The notes under the pieces: generated by a model
Database searches by the model: none
Told to the model about the DNA's origin: nothing
What the model saw: only the letters and a program-made list of their open reading frames with translations
Part shown: positions 10,701-22,700 of the stretch, one piece after another
How positions within the stretch are numbered: the stretch's first letter is position 1
Layout: each line of letters begins with the position of its first letter
Assembly (NCBI GenBank): GCA_905147135.1
Contig: LR990043.1
Coordinates: forward strand, 9,831,057 to 9,895,056
Direction: 5' to 3'
Origin: Blastobasis lacticolella
Taxonomy: Eukaryota; Arthropoda; Insecta; Lepidoptera; Blastobasidae
Length of the DNA: 64,000 bases
Position numbers and translations under genes: made by a program

Positions 10701-13700
10701 ATCCTCCCTGGCGAGCACGACGGCGGGCCAGAGCGGCACGAACCGCGCGGCGGCGACGGCGACGGCGGCCACGGAGAGCGCGCGGCCCGAAGCCCGCAGC
10801 GCCGCGCCCGCCGCCGACGCGGAGCACACCACGCCCAGCGGGTGCGAGGGCGTGGCGCGGGGGTACGTTGTTAGCTCTGGGGGGTGTACAGTCAGATGTT
10901 ATGCGGATATGAGCAATGCAACGAAAAACTCGCAGCAATGAACATTTTTTGTTTCACACCTGAGTAAATTTTCAAGTCTCGTGCTTTTAAATCGCTCACT
11001 TTGCTTTGCTCAACAGTCTAATTTTAGTCTACTTCACTAGTTCGTGATTGGAAGTCAAAACGCACGCAGCAGTAATAACTTCGTTCAGTTGCTGAACAAG
11101 TAACTACCTATAGAGAGCTAAGCGTGAAACCAACTTTTTTATATTCCACCAAAGTGACAAACAAGTATGTGGCCTGCCTGATGGTAAGCAGTTACCGCAG
11201 CGGATGGCAGCGCTCGCCCTTTAATGCTTGTCTTTTCTATCTCTAGTAACTTACCACTAGTGTGAAAGAGATAAATAGCGCTGGCATGAAAATAGGTCCG
11301 CAGGAGTATAACTCCCGTATTTTCGGCCCTCTAAAACCTTTAATCTATAAGGCTCTATTGGAAGCTTGCTTACCTAGAACAGCGGCTCGTATCGGCCGCT
11401 CGTCGTGGAAGGGCCTGAGAACGTCGCCAGCGGGCGAGCGCTCGCGCAGCAGCGGCGAGTCCGTGCCGAGATCGTAGTACGCCACCGTGCCGTCGCCGTA
11501 CCCCACCACTACGGTTTGGTGGCCTCTCTCCTGGAACAAGAAATGGGGGATTCAGACAGTCATTCAAACTAACGGTCTAGTTTTCCAACGACTATAAATC
11601 CTCCAGTTTTAGAGGAGTCTTAAGCCTTACAGTAGGCGACTAATAATTGATGCCGTCTGCTTATAATTACGGATTATTAATATGTCAGAAAACGTAAAAC
11701 TCGTACCAATCACAAAATTCAATTAAGAACAAAATTGAAAACTGGAATTCCTAATACGTAAATTACACAAAACATAACTTACCGGAGACCAATTGATTGA
11801 CGTGGCTTGGTAAATCTGCCTTTCTGTACTCGTCCACAGTCTTAGTTCCACGAGAGGTTCCATTTTGTAAAATTCCGGCTCACTGAAAAGCAAAATGAGA
11901 TTCGATCAAATGTATAAAACACTCGAAATAGTGACTATTTAGAATGATTAACAGTTGTACGGGTATGTTTTGGATTTCCTACCGCGTACCTTTGTTGACG
12001 AGTGTCCCGATATTTCGACGCAGTTGTATGCATCATGGTCACTGAACGATACGTCCTCGTCAACAAAGGCGCGCGGTAGGAACCCGGAACATACCCTTAA
12101 AATGTGTGATAATTACCGCGATAGTTTAAAACATTATGATCAACAGTTTTCTAAGAGTTGAATAAATCCGAATAAATAATGGTGTGACACCATAACTACG
12201 AGGCACGCAATTTACCTGGCATTCGTGTCCGGGTAAGGCACAGAGAAAACGTAAGCGGATCCGTTTGAAGAGGCAACCGCGAGCAGACCCAGTCGCGTCG
12301 CAGCCGGGGCCAATTGTGGGGCTGTCCCACTATCGGCCCCGGAATCCGCCCCAGTCCCAGGATCCGCCCCGGCCCCGGCGCGCCCGCCCGACGGACACCA
12401 GCTCATCGCCCAAACCACGCCACAATCATGCATTAACCCCATCGCAAACTTTGGCGGCCTGTAATGTAATAGTTATTTGTTGTACAAGAGAGCAAAGTTA
12501 TTTTTGGTGCAAATGTTGACTTTTAATCACGAACTAGCGAAGTAGATCTTAATATAGACTAGTAGATAGTGATATAAAAGCACGAGTCATAAAAAATTTG
12601 CTCTCGGGTTCGAGTATAGCAAAAAGGGTGCTAGAAACAACTCGTGCATTTTGCGTAATGTACAGATATCTACAACTTTTCTGCAATTGTTGTAAAAATG
12701 TCCATATCGATTTGTAGATTTAATATTTTCTCGTTTTTCAGAATTCTCCACTAAGGATGCCGAAAACCGAACAAACTGGACTAAGAAAGGCAGGAAGACG
12801 GACCCCGGTCCCCGCGTGTTTTACGCCAAGATGATGATGATAAATAATATGGCTTTATTGTGACATCAGATCTCACGCCTCAGTAGCGCCATCTGGAATC
12901 GCGAAAACAAGAAACGTCATTCAACTCTATTAATCCAGACTCACTCACCGTTGAAAATCATCATAGTCCCATATCTGCAGCATAGCCCTCGCCGAGACCG
13001 GCGCGTCGGCAGTCAGCCGCGGCGCGTCGCAGCCCGCGTGCGCCAGCAGCGCGAGGTAGGCGCGCCGCCCGGCGTCGCTCGCGGGGCCCAGCGGCGCCCA
13101 TTGCACGTCTTGCACGCACGCGCCGCCGAATATCAGCCATCCTACACGGGTGGGGTGTGATTACAGGTGTAAGTCACGAGAACGGTGACGAAATGACTTG
13201 TCAGATCAATTTCAGATGGAACGAGTCAGGGAATGGGACGGAAACAGCAGTGCTGGTAATATTGCGACACAAAAATTTGTTATGAATGATTTAATAGTTG
13301 GTACCAGTAAGCTTTCCGGTAATTTAGAAGATTCTATCGAGAATGTATAGGGAAATATAAAAACGGGGCAAATTTCGTAATGAAAAACAAAATAATTCAC
13401 ATAATAGGAGTCTACTACTCACGCGCTCCCGCGTTGTGGCCCTAGTCTACTTGGGAGTCAGTTGCGTTACCAGCTGAGTAATATAGGACTATATCTCTGG
13501 AGAAAACTGACAGCAGACGCGCGCGACTTCCAACTTTATTTGAGTTTTCCAAATTACTCACCATTACGTTGGACTTCATCCTATCAAAAACACCTTTCAA
13601 CCAAAGAAATTAGACATAGCGGCATAGAAGGAGCCTACTCACAGATAAAGTCACAATCTATAGTTTGTTTCTTTTTTGATAATGCAACGTGTCCAAAAGA

Positions 13701-16700
13701 GACGGCTATAAATTGTCATATACCTCTACATAACCACTGCTATTGTTAAATTTGGTGGCCTTGGCCATCTTAATGTACTAGCTTTTTGTATGGCATTGAG
13801 TCATTTGTATAGAGTTGTGACAGATTGACAGTGTACATTCTCTATAGGAGATTATCTATGCTCTATGGCCAATGTCTTTGCTTTCAACCTCTTTCACGTC
13901 AAGTCTAACACATACCGGCGGGTATCTTCTTCACATGAAAGCGCTTGACGGACTGCCAGTCGTCGTCTCCGACCTTGACCTTGCAGGACTGTTCGAGCGG
14001 TGGCAGATAACGCTCGCAGCTTAGCGACGCGACCCGCGGGTGCCAATCGGGAAACAGCACTTCATCGGTGAAGTGGAACTTTATACTGCAAACAGGATTT
14101 CAAATTTTACATAACGCCACGCCTTTTTCTCATAGGGGAACGTGCTGGGATGAAAGAAGTAGTGACTGCTTAGCTGGTTTCGGTATGTAGAGAGGATAAA
14201 TAAAAGGAGATTAACGGAATAGATACATCTTTTCCTGTATGAATGGTTATGCAAGGAGTGAACGCAATGGTCGAAATAGGACAGACGAGACATATTAGGG
14301 CTCAAAAGGCCACATTAGCGTTTCATAATATGATTCATATTAATTTGTCACAAACTTATCTGCAGCGTCGCTGTTGTTGACTTTAACATGATAATTCAAA
14401 ATGGCGTTATTTAGTTCCGGTATTGACCACCGGATCAGAAAAGTTTGTGTCAATCTAATATACTATAAAGATACGGTTACTTACAACTCTTCTCCACTTT
14501 TCAGCAAATAGCGTTTAGGATCTTTAACTTGATACGGGATATTTTTTCTAACGTTCATTGAAACTGGAACACAGAAATTAAGATTCCTTAGCAAAATTAA
14601 ACAGCATAGCGAGTGACGTGAAAACTCTAGAATTTATGGAAATGCACTTATAGGCCAGTCAAATCTTACATCTAAAACGCAAAGCGCGATGTAACGCTGC
14701 ATTTTTGGTATGTTATTTGGACCCCTTAAGAGAGTGTGAAACTACATTTTGCAAGCAAAAAAAAATTGTGCTTCCTGCGTAATACGTGAAAAACTGCAAA
14801 ATTTTGGGACTTTTTTCACTTTCAGGTCTAAAACTCAAAAACTGTGCAATTTTCGACCAATAAAGCTTAATAGCTTTTAAAATTGATTAAATTTGCAAGG
14901 ATTTAAGCCCACACACAGCTCTATAAAGCGTATAGCAACCAAGTTATGACTCTTTAAAGATGGTCTATTTTTCCCGAAAAACTTCAATTAAAGGTTTTGC
15001 TCCCGTCCGGAGCAATTTATTGGTAAAATTGCTAGTTCTATTATAAAAAAAATTAAAAGGGAGTTGCAGTACATTTAATTTGCTTTAAACGATGTACAGA
15101 ACGAACTATGTGAGACTAATGGTTCACTCACAATTTTAAAAAAACGAGTAGAACGTAAAAATGAATTTTTGAAAAATAAAGTATTTATTAAGGTAGGAAT
15201 AACAATTATACATATTATGAATACTAATCTGACATAATACAAATTACAAATAACAACTAACTTAATAAAACAATCACTAATTTTGTCCAAGGTCCACGGT
15301 ATTAGAACTATTAGGAATGCTGCTCAGAAGGCTGGCCGTATTGTCCCCCGTCCAAATTGGAAGTCAGCCCTATGGGTCTTTAGTAATATCGACCAAGCGC
15401 TTAGCTAGCTCCCGAAATAGGGAGTGTGCGCATGGACACTAGAATTCAAGGGTTTCCACACCAAACGGCGTAAATATGTGGTTTCCACCAACACTTGCGC
15501 CGTTTGACACTTTAAGTTGAGACGGCATCGGGCCGTTACTGGAAGATGGAACTGTGCAAGGATATCACTACACGTAGTGTCCCTGACCAAACGTCGTCCC
15601 AGCTCCCTGGGTGTCATCCCTTCGGGCCTCTTACCGTCATCACGGGCCAAACCACCTGGCTCAAGCTTCGCGGGTGCTCCAGCGGAGGTGTTGGCCCGGC
15701 GGATGATATAGTGCGTAACGCGGTCGAGACGTGTCCCAATATTTTTAGAAGACATTGCCTGAAGTTAGAGACCCGATTTACACTCGCCAGCAGCCAGCAA
15801 ACGGGCACGCTCGGCAGAGTTGGTTGGTGCGCTTAAAATATTGTTTCGCACCAATCTGCAGCGAGGCTCGCCCCATAGCCGCTGGGAACAGGAATTTTCC
15901 GGAAAAGCCTCGTGCCAAATGCATTTATTTGCCCTCGATAGAATACGCCGTAATAAAAGTTCCAAGTTTAGATAATAACATCTACACTGGATACTGTGAA
16001 CTATGCACCGAGGACAGAAAAGCTGACAGGGACACATCTGAAACTTTCCTAACGCCTAGACCTCCATATCCATCTGTTTCCAAGATGAATTATCGAGATT
16101 TATGTTAAGAATTGGAATTTTTTCTTTAATGAAGTCCGAGAGGGATTAATCAAAACTACCTAGAAGATGAAGTCACGTCTTGTCGACGACATTGTAATAG
16201 CAATAGCGTCAAAAGCTGTAGAAGTGGTACCAGCCCTCGGACAGCACACCAATCACCCTCAACTCGCGCATGAGGAGGTGTAAATCCTGTAGAACCGTGT
16301 TCGCATCCCCTCGTAGGATCCCGTGTTCTAAGTAGGTCGTACTACCACACGTTAAATTTAGAATTTAGCTTCTCGAGAGTCGCCTACTGCTAGCAGCCGG
16401 CTACTGATTGCAAGAGGTAGCCTTTGTATATAAGATTGCTTGGCTTTTTGTAGCATTGCCGCATCAACTTATAAGCGGCCGGCAGCTTAGATCGTATTTG
16501 ACCAAGCAAAGCGCCTCTATCGACGGAGTTGAATCCATTTTTACGTCACCCTTCAGTACGACTTCAACACTATTACTTTGGAGGAAAGTTCTCATGGCGT
16601 GGACGAATGAAACCATATTTTTTTTCGTTTTAGGCGCCATGGTAAAACTAAGCAACTTCAAACTAACATACAAACGGCCCTGGGTTCAGTTATTAAATCG

Positions 16701-19700
16701 TTCGCCTCTATTCGAATGATTTACAATGTTAAATATCGACGTGAAAAATTCAATATTTTTAAAATCACATTGGCAACACCGAAAGAGGGGGCCGAAGTAT
16801 GGGCAAAAATAGGGATAACATTTTTCATAAGGAAAATTAAGATTGAAAATCGTTCGAATCAAAGCGAGCAATTCATTGGCGAGGTTGACTAATATCTTCC
16901 ACTGGACCCTGAGACTGATAGAACGGTCTCGGAAGCTGATTGGCACCTTGTGATGGTATTTTATTATTATTAAACGTAACGTAATTTCTAACAAGCATAG
17001 CATAAGTACTTTGGTACCATTCACACAAATAAGTATTCACAGAATTCTTCAAAAAACCATTTTCAAGATTGTAAGTAAACTATTAGTCTCACTTAGTTCG
17101 TTTTCTACTTCAATGAAAGTAAATTAAATTTACTACAACTTTCTTTTAGTTACTTTTATCATAGGACTAGCGATTTTATCAATAATTTGCTCCGGACGGG
17201 AGCAAAACTTAAAATTGTAAATTTTCCGGAAGAATTGACCATCTTTGAAGAGTCATAACTTGGTCTCTGTACCTTTTGTAGCGCTGCGTTTGAGCTTAAA
17301 TAGTGGCAAATATAATGAACTTTAAAAGCCATTAAGCTTCATTGGTCGAAAAATGCATAGTTTTTTATTTTTAGACCAGAAAGTGAAAAAAGTCCGAAAA
17401 TTTCGCAGTTTTTCACGTATTACGCAGGAAGCACAATTTTTTTTTGCTTGCAAAATGTAGTTTCACACTCTCTTATGGGCTCCAAATAACATACCAAAAA
17501 TGCAGCGTTACATCGCGCTTTGCGTTTTAGGGCCATTTTTTTGTAAGATTTGACTGGCCTATTATTACATTTGGCTAAATTTAGTTTATGAATTCAGAAG
17601 CAAAAACCGTGAGAGCAAATCTATGGAATGCATTTCTCATAAAATAACAACACAATAATTAGCTTAAACGTTTCGTGAGGAGATAACGATACTCACTACA
17701 GGGTTTGAATCTTTTTTTGCGGTCGGGTTCCTCGTCCGAGACATCCGCCATGTCTTCGCCGGAGTCTGTCCCTGACTCGGATTCGGCATCCAGGTCCAAT
17801 GCCGCGTCGCTGCCGCTATCAAACGCATCGGTACATTGGTGCGTCTCTAGCTCCCGTTTACCACCCGCGTCGAAGCCGCATTTCTGACATTTATACTGAA
17901 ACACGAACGCACGGTTAGCCGATTACATACATATTCACGGTCTCATCCAACTGTGTAATTGATGAACTAAATGAATGGTTCTGTTGGGACAACCTCAGTA
18001 GTCCAGTTGGTTAACATGCCGGTCGCCACGCAGAGGTCCCGGGTTCGATTCCCGGGACCTCTGACCGGGATTCTGTTCGAAATTGAAATGATTAATTTTA
18101 ATTTCTGTGTCGGATCTGGGTGTAGTATGTATAATAAGTACGTTCAGTTACTTACTTTGGGACTAGATGGCGCTGTGTAAATTTGTCAAAGCATATTTAT
18201 TACTATTATATTTCGTCGCTTAATTCTTCAGATATAAGATATTTCACAACGTAGTCCCTTAATCCTATAAGGTAGCATCGCACGTTTATTAAAGTAAAAT
18301 CGATTTGTTTTCAATATAATAATTTTTTTTTCGATCCTACGTATCGATAGAGCCTACCGCCATTTTTACGTCATTCCTTTTTCGTGCGAGGTAGCGTGCA
18401 CATCGTGCACACGTGGTGCACAACAAATTGTTAAAATTTTATTTCAAAAGTAGAAACGCAGCGCCGAAAACAAGCTTCGGTATTTTAAAAGAAAAAGCAA
18501 AAAAGCTACGATGTCACAAAGTTTCGAAATTCTCGGATTCCTCTTCAGCGGCCTTAGCCAAGAGGTTTCGTTAATCTACAATCGTTTGTGGTAGAAAAAA
18601 TGTATGGGATTTGAACTAAGCTAACGTTATCTGACATAAGCTAACGTTTGTGGTAGAAATTATTGGTCTATAGACAATTCACGTACTTTCGGTGTACAAA
18701 GGAGGCGGATTTGCGGATGATCCTACACAATCAGAGTCAATGTAGATGTTGGTAGAAATAGTCGACCTTCGACCTGTCAATTTTCTACCATACACGCATC
18801 ACGCAAGCGGAGCTGTCAAAGATGGCTAGACCGGCAGATTCCGATAAAATTTCATGTATACCTACAATATTTTCGCCGAATGTAGTTACTTTTATAATTC
18901 ATGCATTGAGTATTTTAAAACAAAACCTGGGGGTTGGCCGTGAGGCAACAGGACGGTAAAAACTTCGATGTTGGTCGAGAATCAACGCGACGGTAAAATT
19001 ATTCACCTGGATGTTGGTCGAGAATCAACGCGACGGTAAAATTATTCACCTGGATGTTGGTCGAGAATCAACGCGACGGTAAAATTAAACACCTGGATGT
19101 TGGACGAGAACTACATGACGGTATCGACACATCGCCTGGAGGTTGGTCGTGAACCATCACGAAGGCAATGTGCAATAATCCCGAGTGTCTCAACCTGCTG
19201 ATGATCAAGGATCATTTAGAGGTTTATAACATCTACTCGCCACCGTCGATCGAGAATCGGCAGCGTGCGGGCAACTTTAATTTTGTAGATATACCCACAT
19301 TCTTCACATATCCGTGGTTTTATCTTCGGAATGTTTTTAGTTGATCGGGGATCAATACAAACACCTTTAATATATTACATATAAACACTCGATGAAACAG
19401 TGGGGCATTAAGGACTAGTAAAGTAGGGGGTGTAATCGACCTCTCGTTCGTAAACTCGTTTGTTCTAAAACGGACATAATATGATTTTAATGTTTTAAAC
19501 TATCGCGGTTTTTATTACACATTATAAGGGTATGTTCCGGGTTTCCTACCGCGTACCTTTGTTGACGAGTAGCCCGATATTTCGACACAGTTGCATGCAT
19601 CATGGTCACGGGACGACTGGAGAGCTGCGAGCGCCGGACGATGTTAGTTAGCGATAAAGCGGCCGAAGTCGATCTACCCGATTTCGCACAAGTTTTTTGC

Positions 19701-22700
19701 TACTACTGGAACTCGAACTCACTTTTAAGTCACGGCACACTACACTGACCGTATCACTCACTTTTTTTTAGTCTTATTTCGACCTAGTTCTGGTTTTAGA
19801 GACTGAATCACTGGTGATATCACTTGTCAAAACAACACACGACAGAAATGCGCATTTTTTACGCTGGTCAGCGGGTGTCACCTTGTTGGGCAAAGTATGT
19901 ATCTACTTTCCACACTCGTGGAAGATTTAGAAAATTAGAGAACGCCGAATGCGATGGTATGGGCATGTACTCTGTCACCCCAAAGACCACTATGGTGCTA
20001 GTAGCCCTAAATTTGTCGACGACGACGTGCTGCCGCGAAAGACCCCACATGCCACCTGGCTGGCAACGGGACCTGAAGGATAATATCATTGACGCGGCTA
20101 CTGCTCACAGAAATGAAGGTAGCCGTCATCAGCCGTAAATCATTTTTCTGGAGTTTTTATACATTTTTTAGTATCCGGTATCCGGCCGGATATCAACACG
20201 CTATCCGGTATCCGGCCGGATAGTAAATTAAGGCCGGATAGGATGGATACCGGATAGCAACCGGATATCCGTTTCATCTCTAGTGGAAACTCTCTGACTC
20301 GGCTTACCGATATATAGTCCACACTGTTAGACAGCCTATGATTGAGGTACCGGTAGATTACCGATTTCATGTCTCGCGTCCATGTCGACTGTTAGCGCTA
20401 TTTATCCTGCAAACAAGACTCGGAGGCTATCGCAGTAGATGCGATTAATCTTATGCATTCTCACTTGCCGTACTTCTCTCAATTTGCAATTTTGTTTACA
20501 GAATAATACTGATCCATATGAAGATTCTAACGAATTGTGATAACATTTTAAGTAATTGTTTTAATACGAATACTTCGTATGAGACTTTGAACGATCATCG
20601 TTCAGCTCCGTATCCCATTTTGGTCCCAGTTAGGATGTTCGAATTAAACTATCACTAAAAGAGCTTTAAAATTCAATCCAAGCTTGCCTAGGTATACTGC
20701 CAGTTGGAATCCACGAGAGTGTATTGGATAATATTTCAAATTCAGTGCCGTCCGAATAAAGAAAACACAATAAAAAGTTTCCTAGAACATTAGGGAATAT
20801 GACTGGCCCTGTGCACCACACACACAGGGTACAAACGCTATCACTTTTAAGGATGATAATATTAATGTCGCAGCCATCTGGTTAAATCAGCCATTTAATG
20901 TGTAGGCTAGCCAGTTAATTAAACGCCGGCATTCAATTGTGTGCCTAGGCCGATAGTTGATAAAACTATCTACTCTTAACGTTTAACTAGTTGGCTTATT
21001 ATAAGCCAGCCCTTTGAAGACGGCTGACGTAAAATCAGGCAGGCGATTTAAATTTAGTTCTAATTTTATCCACTGCAGCACTGGTAGTCGTTAAAACAAA
21101 TATGGCATCAGACAGCTCGCATAGCAAGCAATGTTTTTGTATTTTTATCGTTTTAACTAAATTTAAAGTGTGGTACCTAGATGTTTTTAAGTAAGAATAA
21201 GGATAACTTAATTTGTTCATTTTCTTTTCATACTTACAATTAGAAACAAATGTCTAAGAAAATTTCGTGCCATTTTATATTTAATTTTAAAAAATTAGAA
21301 AATGCTTTCTTCCTTTACTACATTGTTGCAAATAGTTAATAAGTTTAAAGTTATTATTGTGGTAAATACTATAAATTTTATAAGTACTCGCAATGCAATT
21401 ACTAATTGAATTTGTTGCCACTAATATTTTCGTTTCTAAATAAAAATTATATTTATTAATTCGTATTGTTTATCTTAAGTAAAGTTATATAATTTACGAA
21501 TGGTCACTCAAACATATATATTCTACTAACAAAATGGCTAAATAACGTTCAGCCAAGTAGCTGCACGTTACATTCAACTACTTGGCTACTTGTCTTTTAG
21601 CCATTCAATTGAATGCCGCTTAATTAACGGACTAGCCTTGTAATTAAATGGCTAATTTAACCAGATGGCTGCGACATTAATACCACCTCAAATGGCATTA
21701 AAATCATAATTAGTTAGAGCTCGTCTAGTCCCTAATTTACGTATAACCCCTGCCATCACACTCGAGGAGTATCTGATTAGAATCAAGCAACTCAGTACTG
21801 GCACATACTAAGTATCTCTTTCTGTCGTGCAAACCACACCATAAACAAGTCACGGCCCAAACCATTAGCAAAAGGATTGGCAGGGTGATGACAGAGAGCA
21901 GTGTGTCATGTGTGCCCGGCGTTCGGCGTCCGGCGCTGGGGCCGGCGGCGTCTCCGCGGCGGGGCGCCCGCAATGCGGTGGCCGCAAGGACTAGCACATC
22001 GCATTTTCGCCAGATATTATAACAGGCTGATCGCTCATGACGGCCGATTTGTTAGACCCGTTTGCTTTCTTAATAATGAATTAACCACAGTGTCAATTTG
22101 TTTCATTTACGGTTGATACCGTATAATTAATACATTGTTTAAAATGTATGTATAATTAATATTTTGCTTAAAATTTGTCCAAACATCTACGTTGTGAATT
22201 ATCTTATATCTGAAGAATGAAACGACGAAATATAATATATGATCAAACGAACTTCGCGAAGTTCGATCGACATTATATGACTCGCTTCATTCGAAGATAT
22301 AACACCCGCCCGCCCATATTCCCATGCGTGGGTAAGTTTCGCATAGCATCTCTAAAAAGAATGACGTAAAAATGGCGGTTGGCTGTATCGATACGTAGGA
22401 TCGAAAAAAAAAGATCTATTGAAAACAAATCGATTTTACTTTAAATAAACGTGCGATGCTACCTTGTAGGCTTAAGGGACTACGTTGTGAATTATCTTAT
22501 ACCTTCGAATGAAGCGACTCAAATAATATCGATCGAACTTCGCGAAGTTCGTTATATTATTATATTATTTTTTTATTATAAACTTACCTTGGCGTCTCCA
22601 GATGCAACCTTTGCGATAACGTCAATTGCTCTGAAACAAATGCAGTATTTTAAGAGCTGACAAAGCATACATAAAGCAAAATATTATATGACCAATGCAT

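Larger units (their letters stand above)
18209..22525. mobile_element. Candidate 4.3-kb inverted-repeat element (intron 26)
   Basis: About 170-180 bp at 18209-18385 is repeated in inverted form at about 22350-22525: CACAACGTAGTCCC, GGTAGCATCGCACGTTTA, AAAATCGATTTGTTTTCAAT and CCTACGTATCGATA occur in both. An extra partial copy of the right end lies at 22190-22245. The interior holds tandem and palindromic repeats and smaller elements but no clear transposase. It may be one composite element, or two copies of a shorter one in opposite orientation. Confidence 0.5.

Noticed and set aside
19824..20138. 104-residue plus-strand frame
   Set aside because: Another frame of the same stretch shows an RTE-type RRMRWYGHVL block, so this frame is a shadow of a dead LINE.
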